Below are positions 35,566-47,953 of a DNA stretch of 64,000 bases, in pieces. Source of the DNA: Cercis canadensis (lineage: Eukaryota; Streptophyta; Magnoliopsida; Fabales; Fabaceae); NCBI GenBank assembly GCA_003255065.1, contig QAOA01001066.1, positions 1,915,397 to 1,979,396 of the forward strand. The letters run 5' to 3'. The position numbers and the translations under genes are program-made. Each line of letters starts with the position of its first letter. Positions within the stretch are counted from its first letter, which is position 1. The notes beneath the pieces are model-generated. The model searched no databases. It was given only the letters and a program-made list of their open reading frames with translations, and had not been told where the DNA came from.

Positions 35566-38500
35566 ACAGCTGTAAGCACATAAATTAATATAAAAGTTTA
35601 TGAACCAATATTAAGGCCTTACAACCAAAGCAGAATAATAAACAGCATCATCATACATTTATCTTAATCTTTTCCATAAAACAAATAAGCATAATAGAAT
35701 TAAGAACTAATCACTCGTGATTGAATTAAAGACTTTCAGTGTCAATACGGTGTAGTCATTGCTACTGCTTCAAGGAAGACTTGCTGAAGAGAGAGGATAA
35801 GAAAACCAGCATTAGAAATAATATATTATAGCCATGCAATAGCATGTTCCTATTTTGGTACACAACAAGCCTATTTGCTTTTGCCCTAATAAAGTGCTTT
35901 TCTTCAATGAGATACATATAGCACTTTCAAAACCATCTTGAACTAGTCCAATATCATCCCTAGAGAGAGAGAGAAAATGATCTAAAGATAGACCACTATA
36001 CAATTCCAAACAATTATCCCCCTCCTTCAATTTGAATGAGTAACTGGATCTTCATTTTGGTTCATAATTGCAAGCTATACAACATCTCCATGACCAACCA
36101 ATAGGAAAGAAGGCAAAGTACAGTCAAGTTAAAGGGCACGGGAAGTTCCAAATATGTGATTATACATCAGCACAAGACAAGATTCCTTAATTAATTGACA
36201 GATTATATATATATATATAATAATATTTGTGCACTGGCCAAAATCTATATTTGTGCAAGATATATCATTTAATTTTCTTTTCTCATTTTTTTGAGGGGAT
36301 AAAATCAATATCAATTAACTCTCATATATATTATCCTTATTGAAATTAGCATTAAAAATAAAAAAACACAAAAATTACTGAAAGGAACTCCAAAAGCATT
36401 ATGCACCTCATTGTTAATAACATTTAGAATACTTTGACCGTCAAGAATTTGCTGTTGCCCCTCCCTCCTGGCATTTAGCCACGTTGTACTATCAGTGCTG
36501 CTTGTTCTTACAGAAACTGCCTTGTATGTGGCACCCATAGGTAAAACACCATTTGACTGCGCAATATGGAACCTGATTTTCCCTGTAGTCCAAACCAGAC
36601 AACAGAAAAAACAAGTAATTAGTTTTTTAAGAAATGAATAAATAAATAACATACTTGCAAGCTAAATATTAGTGCCTTATTGCATTTAAAACAATCAAAG
36701 CAGCATCTGGAAGATACATTACAGATTCTATTATCCAACATGAAGATACATAAAAAGGCAGCAGAAAGAAGAGTAGGAAACAAGACAAAGAAACATTAGA
36801 AGCAACACGTGCAGTAGCATCAAAAAAATGAGAAGCAAAATGTGTAGTCACGTTAAAAGCTGACAAGTTGCATGAGCAACTGTATTATCAACATGTATTT
36901 TATTTTGAGAACGCCAAACAATAGATAGTGCTAGACATGTCCACCATAAAGGAAATTCCAAACATAAGCCACCATTTATCTTTCCTTGGAATTATTACAA
37001 CAAATTTTTTTGTTTTCTACATAAGCAAGATATTCTTATTACTGTAAAAATACATGAATGGCTAACCGTGATCCTTCACAACCCTACAAGGAATATGATT
37101 TAATGGAAAAAGAAAGGCATGCACTATAGCAATTGTTTGAATTATATTGCAGATTGGGCGGTAAGAGCTATTAAAAAGATAAACAAGAAGTACCAGAAGA
37201 ACTCTCTCTGTCCTCAGCAAATACAAGAGCAACAGCTTCTAAGAACCCCGTTCTACCACAAGTATCTCTAGAATGATTCCTACTTCTGTATACAAAGCAG
37301 CTTCCCTCATCACCCACGATGACAGTGTCCATGGGCATGGCATAATCTTCAAGAAAACAAGAGGTCATCAACAAAAACCAGTCAACCGCAAGCCATATGC
37401 AAAGGAGTGTAAATTAAGTCATTTAGGTTCTTCTATCCGGAACACAATGACAGAACTAAATCTAGAATTAGCACTTTGTATTATTGTATGTTAACTTCTT
37501 ATGTGCTAGTGGTAGTAAACTCAGTTCTTATCTCTATGCCTATTCATATGATGCAAACTAGTTATTAAAACTCATTATGAAGTTCATTGCTAACCCTTTT
37601 GCTTCACAAAACATGAAAAACTATCTAAGCTGGAGTTCATTAGTGACACCTAAGCAGCTATGTGGTTAAGGTATTAAAGATCTGGATATCCTTAATCTAA
37701 GTCTTATGTCTGTGTTGGTCTGGAAATTAATTCAAAATAGGAATGATTTATAGTGTCCTATATCAAAGATGTCTTAAGAGTGACATATATTTGATATAAC
37801 TACCTTTCATTATGGCTCTTACGACTGGAAAAAAGAAGTTGCCAAAACAGCTCATACCATTAAAGAAGGTTTTAAGTGGATAATGGATGATGGAAACACA
37901 GTTCTGTGTCGGCAATATTTTTGGATCAAAAACCTGAACTTGAGTTGTCCTTGTTAACATTAGCATGTTCAAGCTTGACCAGAATCAAACTTTCACAAAG
38001 TTAAAATCACGCCAAGCTTTTTTCCAAACTCAAGGTATAGGCTCAACTTCGGCTGGAACAAATATGTTAAGGCTCAAGGCTTGATTCAAATCATGCTTTT
38101 GCTGAATAGAGCCTTAAATACTAAATTTAATGTTATATATATATATAAAACAAACTATTCAAGAGCCAAATGAGCTGAATACCAGTGCATTCAAATTCGG
38201 CTTGATTTTTTATCAAGCTTAAAATTTGGTTTGAATTCATCACAACAAAGCTTTGAGTTGAGCTGAATGGAGCATTTATCAAGCTGAGCTGAATTGAGCT
38301 TCAAAAAGCTCGATTCAAATGCCACCCATACTAATGTTGATGAAGAAATTTATGAAGAATCAAACGTGGAATTTAATCCTCCTTACTCAACTTTTACCAG
38401 ATTGGATATTTATAAAGATTAGAGCTATTTCTATCCCTCTATCTTATCATGAAGATAAAATTGTCCGTAACTTTGATAAATCTAGAAACTTTAGCAGTAA

Positions 38501-41500
38501 AGCTATGTATAAATGGATATATAATAAATTTCACTTGGTCAAACTTCCTTCTTAGGCAGGGAATAAAATCATCTGGTCTCTTCATACTCTTCCTCAAATA
38601 ATTTTTTTTCTTTTGAAAGTATCTTCTACAAAACTTCCCAAAAACTCTTTCTATTTGAAAGATTTCCAAACTCCCTACCCTATGCTATAGATCGCAGCTT
38701 TGTAGGTTGTTTTGCTTATGCTCCTACTTGGGTGATGTTGGGCATTCCATATCAAACAACATTAATGCCTTGTTTTATACATCAAGCAGGTCTCAAATTT
38801 GCACATTAACCTCCCTTATCCCTACAACACTACCCTATAGTAAACTTTAAACCCAAAGGCATGAATTTACTACCTTTTGCTTTGTGGAATGTGTGGTTGG
38901 CCTGTAATAATTTTTTCTTCCATTGCAATCTGGAGGATCCTTGTAAACTTTTTAATGGATCCTTAATATGTTTGCTTAAGTAAACAACAACCATCATGTC
39001 ACATTCCTTTGGGAACCTCCACCCTTACATAAAAAACTTAATATTGGTAGGGCTGTGAGGGAAAATCCAAGTTCACTAGAATATGTAGGCTCTTAAAAGA
39101 TTCATAAGGCAGTCTGCAAAGTGCATTCTTGAAGTATATTGGAGATACAAAAAAAAAATATAGCTGAATTCTGGGCCCTCAAATTAGGACTGCAATATGC
39201 TACAGAGTTTCAATATACTAAGCTTATACTTTATTATTCTGTTCAATGCATTTCACAGGATTCGTCAAGCTCAACCCAGGCTCCAAGTTCTACTTCAAGA
39301 TAATTGGACTTTGGCACAGAATCTCCAGGATGTCAAGCTGATCTTCACAGAAACCGAGTAGCCAACCTTTTGGCAAAAAGGCAGCAGAAAAATGAATCTA
39401 TTGAATACGTAAAAAGTTCTTCCCTTACATATTTTGCAGGAAGAAAAACTTGTTCTAGCTATCCCTGGGCAGATTATTGATGATGTTCAGATATTAATTA
39501 CGAATTGCTTTTTTGGTTGCTGTAACGTGTTCTAGAACTTCTATTTTCTTCTGTTAATGAATCATACATGTATCACTGTAATACTAGATGACAAGTCGCA
39601 CCATCTAAAATCAAGTATCAAATTCCCATTTTATGCATCTCATACAATGAGATTTTTTAACAGAAAAGACTTTTCCTTCGTTAGATTATCAAAACTATAA
39701 GGGAAATAAGTCAAGTTTTATATTTCATTAATTACTATGCTAAGTGTTTGAAAACTCTAAAATGTCATTTAGTTTCTTCCTCTCTTATCATATTCTAAAA
39801 ATCTGAAGATAAACACAGAACTTTCTTCTGAGCAAAAGCACCAATTTGACTATTTTTTTTTCCTTATACAGTAAATATTAAGTTAAAATATGGGACAATA
39901 GCAGAATTTGGAAACACAATATGTATAACAATATATGCATACAAAGTGATACTCACCCAATGTCTCCAGAACCGGTTTCATGTTAGTACTTACTTCCTAC
40001 ACAACAGAATCACAATGTTAGCAAAATGAATTGTATGAATGAAGAAAAACAAAGATACAATCAAACAAAAACCAATATTGATAAATACATTAGCAACTTT
40101 TAACTTACCCCAAACAATATAATCCCAACAGGGAATGCAGATCTGGAGACAGAAGTTGAATATTCCTTGATATCCCGTATAAACTTGTTAATAACTGGTG
40201 CTTGAGGTGTCTGGTATCACAAAAGTTTCTAGATAGGTCATTCATTTTAAAGATGCCTCGCTATTACATACTGCAGCTAGAGCATCATTCAGGATATAGG
40301 CAAGGTAAAATTCAGATGAAGCACAAACATTTGTGTTGTATGACCTGATATAAAGAGGTGGGATTGCATTTATTGGCTAAAGTAGAGATTTTAGTACCTT
40401 TCTTGGTCGCAGTAGTGGGATGGCATCCACTTTCAGTCCTGGCAAATATCCAATGGTCAAAAGTATGCCATTGTTTATATTTTTTTCATATGTTTCGCTA
40501 CTGAATCCACTAAAAAGAGCACCCCATTTGACCTACATATATAATCTTGGGATTACTCAAGTTTATAAAATTACAAATATAAATGGAAACAAAGATCAAG
40601 AGATATTTAACCTCTTTAAGTTCACTAGTCAGAGCATCTCTCCCGATAATTCCATTAGCCTCAGAAACAATAACTGCAATGTTGGATCCTAATCTCTCTG
40701 AAATCTGTATAGTTAGACATTAAGTCAATGGCTTAACACAAATGATGCTTGGACTTAGAAAAGAAAACAGTAGTAATTGCTTACAAGCTCTAGAGTCTTC
40801 GTTAGATCAAACCCACTTCCAACATTGGCGATAGCAAAATGCGGTCGGATGGGCTCACAGAGAACCTTATCAAGAACCTCTTTTACAGCATCCTGTTTGA
40901 ATGTACAACATTAATCAAGTGTAACAAGCAAGTCGTAAAATTTTACATTGAGGCAGTCCAGTTCATATCCCGTGTGAAAAAGAACGGACCTTATCTTCCA
41001 AGTGAGGCCAACACGGGAAAGTCTCAATTCTTATGATTTGAATATAAAACAAGATAATTTGAATATAAAAATCATTCGAACAAGAAAAAATTGCTATTTT
41101 TATTCATAATTGACGACGAATTTTCATATATGTAAAGCCAACACAAGGCCAAGCATCAAGCTCCGCTTTTTCCTTGCTTTACTTCTCCTGGAAAGTGTAC
41201 TCGGGAGATTTTTTTCTGGGAAGCTTTGCACAGCGTTTGATTGATGAAAAATGCTGTGAAAAGTTACAAATTTTAAATGAAACACAAGCCACGGGAATTT
41301 CATTCCTATTTAACTAGTCCTTAGTCAGTCAGAAAAAACGATAGGGTTAGAGCAGTAGAGAAAAGGAACTTACGGGCAATGAAGGGTTGAGAGAAAGAGC
41401 AGAGGAGAGCTTAGGACGAGAAAGGATGCTATTGCAGACACGGTTCCAGGGTTTGTTAACGCAAGCTGCTGAAGCGAAAGACGGAGCTGGCACTCTAGCG

Positions 41501-41613
41501 AGAATGTTATGGAGAACGTCCTCGCTAATGAGAGCAATTGGGGAATAATTCATATCTGCGTCTTCCCCTTTAGCTCTGCTGTTGGCTGTCGATGATGAGG
41601 GTTGCTTGTCCAT
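34100..41613 (-). CDS. F-box protein with FIST_C domain, copy A (At5g63520-like)
   Basis: Ten exons give 535 residues: 41613-41374, 40892-40785, 40704-40612, 40532-40398, 40210-40109, 39996-39957, 37346-37194, 36582-36407, 35468-35350, 34541-34100. The F-box is near residues 27-66 (ISEDVLHNILARVPAPSFAS, then ACVNKPWNRVCN). The rest is the plant FIST region: IRPHFAIANVGSGFDL, ILLTIGYLPGLKVDAIPLLR, VDGVGIKTGDRFQFYHSDPN, and a FIST_C end (FGGLIFTCYGRGESFFGRFN, LAGIFCSGEIG, VYLVMSYTP). FIST domains are sensory, ligand-binding folds in bacteria; with an F-box this suggests an SCF substrate receptor sensing a small molecule, which is inference. The start MDKQPSS is the first ATG in frame. Two introns are large, 39956-37347 (LINE remnant) and 35349-34542. 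The donor after exon 8 (GTGCAT) is weak. Confidence 0.9.
35469..35564. repeat. A-run with an N at 35519 (probable contig join), F-box A intron
   Basis: An A-rich tract becomes a run of more than 40 A interrupted by a single N at 35519. Its true length cannot be trusted. It lies just upstream of exon 9 in the intron and leaves the coding model intact. Confidence 0.7.
37966..38318. repeat. Repeat-like GAGCT-rich segment in F-box A intron
   Basis: Repeated GAGCTGAATTGAGCTT-like and TTGATTCAAAT-like words surround a TATATATATATA tract. This resembles the subterminal parts of plant DNA transposons and directly precedes the LINE remnant. The class is undetermined. Confidence 0.3.
38319..39420 (+). 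mobile_element. Degraded LINE remnant (zf-RVT and RNase H parts), antisense within F-box A intron 6
   Basis: Plus-strand frames read KNQTWNLILLTQLLPDWIFI and SYHEDKIVRNFDKSRNFSSK then AMYKWIYNKFHL, the region before and in the zinc-binding end of plant non-LTR reverse transcriptases. Next comes ALWNVWLACNN, then a WEPPPLHKKLNIG-type segment. Further on are AEFWALKLGLQYATEF and HRNRVANLLAKRQQ, the RNase H end. Order and spacing are those of a LINE ORF2 C-terminus. Several stops and frameshifts show it is dead. It explains much of the unusual length of this intron compared with copy B. Confidence 0.7.
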
Positions 41614-42486
41614 CGTCGATACAACACAGCTCCACGCAATCCTCACTTCAGAGTTCAGAGTCTCGAACTCATCGAACGAGAAGGTGGCAAGTTATAACAG
41701 GCCATGGGGCCACCTGGAAGTGAAACAATCCGGGGCCTCAGGCTCAACGACGCTGATAGATGGGCTACCTTGTGATATATTTAAGGAAAAATTCCAATTT
41801 ACCCAAAAGAAAAAATATATCTACCATGTATTGAGAGAATAAAAAAAAAAAATTGCATAGAAAAGAAATACATTGTAAAATTTGAGGATTTTCTATTTTT
41901 CTTCATTTACTCCCAGTCCCAGCAAGCACAAACTAAGAAGACAGCCTTCTGTCTATTAATTTGTGTTTATTATAATTACTAGCTGCTCTCTTAAAAAAAA
42001 AAAAAGCAGTTGTTAACCAACACTGCCATTTTAATTATTAAATTACATAATATCAATTTTGCTCGTCCAGCTTGTGATGAAAAAGAAGGGCCAAATTGGT
42101 GTATTAAGCAAATAAGTGGATATTCATATTTTCAGATATCACTAGTGGCAATCGCCTTCCATTATAAATTTCTTTCCGACATTAAACATACCCAAGTTTA
42201 CCTGTACCATGATTAGTCTTATAGATGCAGTTAATTTGCACATAAATAACTGAAGAGGTCAAAACAATGGGTAGCAAAAAGAAAAAATAATAATGAATAG
42301 GTTCAAAGAAAACACAAAAGAGCAACAATTTGGTATTATTAATATAATATAGCCTTGACATGATAATAAATAGAACTGGTAGCTTGGATGAGCACAAGAG
42401 AGAGAGAAATTTAAAGAAGCAGCAAAACTCACTATCTTCTCTCCCTCTGCAAACTGCAATGCAGTGTGTGTGTATTTTAAAGGGAT
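41614..42486. other. Spacer between F-box copies A and B
   Basis: The promoter of copy A and the 3' flank of copy B. AT-rich toward copy B; no gene seen. Confidence 0.5.
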
Positions 42487-45008
42487 TTACATTGACTGAT
42501 TGATGGGTTGTGCAGGAGTATAAGACATAGCCAAATAAACCGCACTAGAGGCATGAAGGCAAGAATTAGGAGGACATTGCTGTTGAAATTCATTCTCTTG
42601 TATGAAGCTTGAAGAGCCACGCCCAATTTCCCCTTTGCAGAATACTCCAGCTACAGGAACCCCAGGAAAGTTGGCACGGAATGGGGACGTCTCAGAATTA
42701 GGCTCTCCAAAATATGATTCCCCACGAAAACGGCAAGAAAACACTAAACCACCAAAAACAGTCTCCATCGCTTCACCTTCATCCTCCTCACTCACTGTGT
42801 TTTCCTTCACGATTTCTAGATTATCAAAGGCAATGGCTCTGGTGGTTTGTGCCGTTTCCAGATCTGAATGGTAGAATGTGAATGAATCACCAGGCCTGAT
42901 GCCAACACCATCAACCGCAAAGTAGTGAGCAATACCCCTGTTTCAAAACCAGACACAACACACAATGAATCAGCTATAGAAACACTGTATTATTTGAAAT
43001 TTGAACTCGAAACAAGAGAATTACTCCAAGACTTGAAAAAAGGCAATGGATGTTGCCATGTTAATGCATTCTGTCCAGTAGTGTCTTCTTCGTTGCGAGA
43101 CCGCAATGTAGCACCTAGGAGAGAGATCAGTGACCTGCAGTTGCAGCCAAGCATTGAAGATGTAAATATGTCAACAACACTAGTGTCTAAGTTAAGATAT
43201 ACATACGGTCTCATGAATAGTCTCCTCAACTGCACGGTAATTCAAGATCATATTATATTCTTCCAATTTAGCACAGATCCAAGACCGTCCTCCTGATGGT
43301 TTCACTCCAACACTAATTGTCTCAAATCGGGGGCCAAATGGAATTAAACCCCCAGCCATCATCACATGGAACTCAATCTCCCCTACATCTGCATATGTAT
43401 ATATATATATACTAAATGGATTATATATGTAACTAATAGCAAAAGCATAAATGCAGCTACATTATGAATTATTTCGTACTCTCAGCCTTGTCTTTGTCCC
43501 TCGCAAATACAAGAGCAACAGCATCAAGTGTGTATGAATGCTCAGGATAAGGTATTGTATAATTCAGACTATTGAACAAAAAGCAGCCACCCGCATCTCC
43601 AACCATCACTGTTTCCTTTGCCATTGTATAATCTGTTACATAACATAACACTCTTTATCATCTATGTAAGTAACAAGGCAAACAAAGATACTAAATAGTA
43701 AATATAAGGTCACTCACCCAGTTTTGCAACCACACTGTTCATTTCACTTCTATCATCCTTCAACAATAACCATGTCATTTATTATCAATGCCAAAAGGAA
43801 CAAGATCAAATGGAATTCATGCGAAAAGAAATAAATAAATAAAAACAATTGACACAAACTTACTCCAAACATCATGATAGCAGCAGGGGATTGATCAGAA
43901 CCAGAAATATGGGCTGTGTGAACCTTAATGTCTTTCACATACTTGTCAACAACGGGAAGTTCAGGATTCTGATATTGTACACAAATATACTAGTCAACTA
44001 TGTGAACTAGGACTTGTCCTAATTTTTCGTCAAATGAAAAATGCAGCAAGAAAAACAAAATCTAGCTTACATTCTTTGGATGAATTAATGGCATGGCATC
44101 AACTTTTAGTCCAGGTACATATCCAACAACCAAAACGATCCCTCGATTAAAATCGGTCATTATGGGAAACTCTCGAGGATGAAGACCACTATAATCAAAA
44201 AAGTCCCATTTCACCTGCATAATCGCCACACAAATCCAGAATAAGAAATTATCTGTTTTTTCAACTTTGCCCAAAAACTTGAATTAAAAAAAAAAGAGCA
44301 TACTTCACGCAGTTCATCAGTTAGAGCGTCCATGCCCATCGCGCCATTGGCAACATGAGTAACTAAAGGAATTCGGGGCCCCAGCGTCCGAGTCAGCTAA
44401 ATGAGACCATTATTCAAACCAGAAAAGTAAGAGTCAAACGTTAATATTCACAGGTTCAGCATAATTTTTTTTAAAAAAATAATATCTAGAAAGAAAATAC
44501 AGGGCAGTTTAAAAAAAATATTTAATTTAATAAAACAGTAAATAAAGAAAAGGAAAATAAAAATATATATATATATATATACAAGTAGGTGAGCGAGTTT
44601 CAAGCCATATTGTTCGCTGACGATGGCTATGGCAAAGTGTGGACGAATTGGCTTGGACAGCACTTTTACAAGAACCTCCGCCACAGCAGCCTGCGAATCA
44701 CCAACAGAAACAACACCAAATTTGAATCCATAGAATAATCATGAAAATAAGAATCATAAATAAATGAAATAAGGTATTAATATGGAAATGATAAAATATT
44801 GAAAAGAGGTAGCACTTACAGTAAGAGAGGGATTCTGGGATAGAGCAGACGCAAGCTTGGGACGTGAGAGAATTTGAGAGCATAGACGGTACCAAGTTTT
44901 GCTAACACAAGTCGCATTTGCGAAGGGTAAGGCCCCAAGCCTGGTGAGAATGTTTTGAAGAATGTCATCGTTGAAGGCATTGATTCCTCCTTTGTGTTGG
45001 GTGGCCAT
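42487..45008 (-). CDS. F-box protein with FIST_C domain, copy B (tandem paralogue)
   Basis: Ten exons give 524 residues: 45008-44820, 44690-44583, 44396-44304, 44214-44071, 43968-43864, 43757-43718, 43632-43480, 43388-43207, 43134-43025, 42937-42487. The F-box is at about residues 10-50 (FNDDILQNILTRLGALPFAN, then TCVSKTWYRLC). FIST parts: IRPHFAIAIVSEQYGLKLAH, IVLVVGYVPGLKVDAMPLIH, VDGVGIRPGDSFTFYHSD, and the C-terminal FGGLVFSCRFRGESYFGEPN, VAGVFCKGEIGRG, VYLAMSYTP. All nine introns fall at the same places and phases as in copy A, and four inner exons (2, 3, 6, 7) have identical lengths, so the two arose by tandem duplication. Copy B is less conserved in exon 9 (RCYIAVSQRRRHYWTECIN), hinting at relaxed or changed constraint. 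The frame is intact throughout. Confidence 0.9.
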
Positions 45009-45060
45009 TGCTGCTGCGCCCTCTTAATTTCTCTCTTCCTATAAACACTAGTGCAGGTAG

Positions 45061-45072
45061 CTTTATATATAC
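45061..45072 (-). promoter_or_regulatory. TATA box of F-box copy B
   Basis: On the minus strand ATATATAAAG lies about 55 bp before the ATG at 45008, a normal TATA position with a short leader. Confidence 0.45.
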
Positions 45073-45466
45073 ATCAACTTGGGGGTACTTAGCGGGAAGC
45101 AGTCTTCTTCTATTTCTATACACTGTACACATACACATGAGCTGGAAAACGCTTCTCACTAATTAACAATATCTTAAAAGTTACACATTTTCAGATTTCT
45201 ACTGGATTCTTTATTTAATAAAATCGGATACCTTTTGATCTGCATGGTTTTGGACTTTTCCTCAGAATCTGATTTTGCAATTGGATTTCTCCTTTTTGTT
45301 CTAGGTGTGGTATGTTCAATGAATTCAAGAAATTTTTTTCAAAAACTTGTATGATAAATTGAGACAATAACTCAAACTCTTATATACTCTTTAAACACGA
45401 GTACAGTTAAATCTTAGATATAAACAAATTTTGGATACGCTTTTAACAAGTAATAAAGTTGTCAAC

Positions 45467-45541
45467 CGGGGTTTGCTCAACTGGTAAGAGGATCAAATTA
45501 CTTTCTTTGTAAGGGTTAAATTTGAATCCTACTTTGAGCAG
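45467..45541 (+). mobile_element. tRNA-derived SINE-like segment
   Basis: TTTGCTCAACTGGTAAGAG resembles a polymerase III A box region and GGTTAAATTTGAATCC, about 40 bp later, a B box. The arms do not pair as a functional tRNA would, and a T-run follows. This is how plant tRNA-derived SINE heads look. Confidence 0.4.
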
Positions 45542-45683
45542 TTTTTTTTTTAATAGACAATTTGTTTTATAAGTGCCACTAGAAGTTCTCATTGAAACCT
45601 GTAACATGCATTGACCTTGAAATGAAGTAGTCTCCCTTTATCTTAAACTTTAGCTTACCACAATAAAATAAAATAAAAAAGTA

Positions 45684-46420
45684 ATAAAGTTGTAACGGTT
45701 CTAATAAATAAAAGAAGCCGCTTACGTAACTATATTTATAAATTCTCAAAATTTTATGTTAAATTAAACTGTTTGTCAACTATATTTAAACTTGAGTCCA
45801 TTTAAATTAGATATAGACTATTTTTGGATACTACTTTATAAAGGAAATCTGCTTTAATTTATGTACTAGTTAATTGAAAGACGATAAATTATGACACGTT
45901 GTAAGGTGTAATAATTCTAATAAATAAAAATTAAATACAATTATGATAGCACTGAGTTTACTTATATCTTAGATATAAATAAATTTTGAATACACTTTTA
46001 AAGATAATTTACTCAAATTTATACACTAATTACTTGAGGAACAAAAACTCTAACACGTTTAAAGTTGTGATGGTTCTAATAAATAAAAGAAGCCGCTTGC
46101 ATAACTATATTTATAAATTCTCAAAATTTTATATTAAATTAAACTCTTCGTCAACTATATTTAAACTTGAGTCCACTTAAATTAGATATAGACTATTTTG
46201 GATACTGCTTTTGAAAGGAAATCTACTTAAATTTATGTACTAGTTAATTTAGAGACGAGAAATTCTGACACATTGTAAGGTGTAACAATCTTAAATTAGA
46301 TATAGACTATTTTAGATATTGCTTTTCAAAGGAAATTGGCTTTAATTTATGTACTAGTTAATTGAGAGACGAGAAATTTTGACACGTTGTAAGGTGTAAG
46401 AATTCTAATAAATACATATA
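45684..46420. repeat. Diverged tandem repeat (about 45684-45930, 46056-46290, partial 46291-46420)
   Basis: The units share the succession GGTTCTAATAAATAAAAGAA, GCCGCTT, AACTATATTTATAAATTCTC, TAAACTTGAGTCCA and AAATTAGATATAGACTATTT, then TTATGTACTAGTTAATT and a GACACGTTGTAAGGTGTAA-like end. The third unit starts part-way, at AAATTAGATATAGAC. No coding potential. It looks like a decayed AT-rich element or a local amplification. Confidence 0.75.
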
Positions 46421-46555
46421 AAAAAAATATTTCAAATTGACACAATAAATAAAACTTTTTATAGACTATTTAAACTTGGGTCTAGTTAAATCTAATATAG
46501 ACAAAATTTGGAGAAGCTTTTAAAAAGTAATTTTCTTAAATTTATACATTTTTTT

Positions 46556-46630
46556 TGGGACTTTGGCTTTATCTTTGGAGTTGAACACAAAACCCACAAG
46601 TCTTAGGAACAACCTTAATACCACTTGGCC
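46556..46630 (-). mobile_element. tRNA-derived SINE-like segment (minus)
   Basis: On the minus strand TGGCCAAGTGGTATTAAGG resembles an A box and GGTTTTGTGTTCAACTCC a B box about 30 bp later. A T-run on the plus side may be its tail. Confidence 0.35.
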
Positions 46631-47061
46631 ACAAGTCATTTAATGCTCGAATTTATACACTAATTAATAGGATGAGATGAAAAAACTCTCACACATTGTA
46701 AGTTGTAATAGGATGAGGGTTGCCCACTAAGCAAAATTTTTTATTGTATGAGGGCTTGAACTCGGCACCTAGAAGGTGCTGAGCCTTAAGCACTAAGCCA
46801 ACTTGCATTGGCTCTCACTCCTCTCTCTTTACATTTAATTATGATNACAAGTCATTTAATGCTCGAATTTATACACTAATTAATAGGATGAGATGAAAAA
46901 ACTCTCACACATTGTAAGTTGTAATAGGATGAGGGTTGCCCACTAAGCAAAATTTTTTATTGTATGAGGGCTTGAACTCGGCACCTAGAAGGTGCTGAGC
47001 CTTGAGCACTAAGCCAACTTGCATTGGCTCTCACTCCTCTCTCTTTACATTTAATTATGAT
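46631..47061. repeat. 215-bp direct duplication split by a single N (46846)
   Basis: Positions 46631-46845 and 46847-47061 are the same 215 bases with one substitution (GCCTTAAGC against GCCTTGAGC), separated by one N. Each copy carries a tRNA-SINE-like stretch on the minus strand (B-box-like GGTGCCGAGTTCAAGCCC, A-box-like TTGGCTTAGTGCTTAAGG). Equal length, near identity and an N exactly between the copies point to unmerged overlapping contig ends rather than a real duplication. Confidence 0.85.
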
Positions 47062-47953
47062 CCCATTACATTTGAAGTAGTGTGACTTAAAAAGACGATG
47101 GGTCCTACTACTTTAATGTAGCGAGACTCAATAAAACTCGTTTTGGACTCAATTTGTCCAGATTTTCTGAATATTTTATTTAAAAGTGCTCCAAAATAAT
47201 AAATAGTTTTTCAACTGCCTCTTTTATGCATTTTGTTTTTAAAATTTGCTGTCATTTTTGTCCATATAATACATTTGATTCATAGATCTTGAAAAAGTTA
47301 AGCTCTCTTATGTTTAAATTTTTATTCCCGCAATACTCCAACTAAAAAATTGAACTATGCGTATGTCATGGAAAAAAAAAAAGCTTATTAAAATGGTAGT
47401 AAATTTTATCTTTTTCTCTAAACCTTCTCTTCCAGGTGAAAGTAAGATTTGATAATTTACCAAGAAAGAAAAAGAATTGAACATCTGATACTATTATTAT
47501 CATATATAATTTAGAATGCATGGAAACTATAAATTATATGTTCATAAAACGTGTTATAGAAGGGAATTAAACTTTTTTGTTGGGGGTAGGCAGAATGTAA
47601 AGGTAAAAAATTCGTTGATTGACCTAAACAAACACAAAACTGACAGGTTTAACCAAACATGCAGACATGGTGCAGGACAGGACGATAAAACAGTGACATA
47701 AAGTAAGAACGGGCTTACACAAATCATTTGATAACCACATGGGATTGAAAAAACATGCATATGGATTTTTTGTTTGTTTGGAGGGGAGGAGGATATTTAT
47801 GGATACTGGATAGACCATTCATCAATCAGTCCCTTCATTTAAAGATGAAAAAATAGTAATAATGAAATAAAATAGTTGGTGATTGCAGTTATAGAAAAGA
47901 ATCCATTAAAAATCCACAAGCAGAAGGCGAATTAATCCTTAATGAAAATTTCA
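47062..47953. other. Intergenic, downstream of the SPL gene
   Basis: AT-rich DNA and the 3' UTR of the minus-strand SPL gene. The short overlapping frames at 47516-47818 have no family match. Confidence 0.5.

Noticed and set aside
42925..43296. 123-codon plus-strand frame
   Set aside because: Antisense to exons 8 and 9 of F-box copy B, which explain the sequence fully.
45467..45541. Functional tRNA gene
   Set aside because: A- and B-box-like words are present, but the acceptor and anticodon arms do not pair; SINE-like is the better reading.
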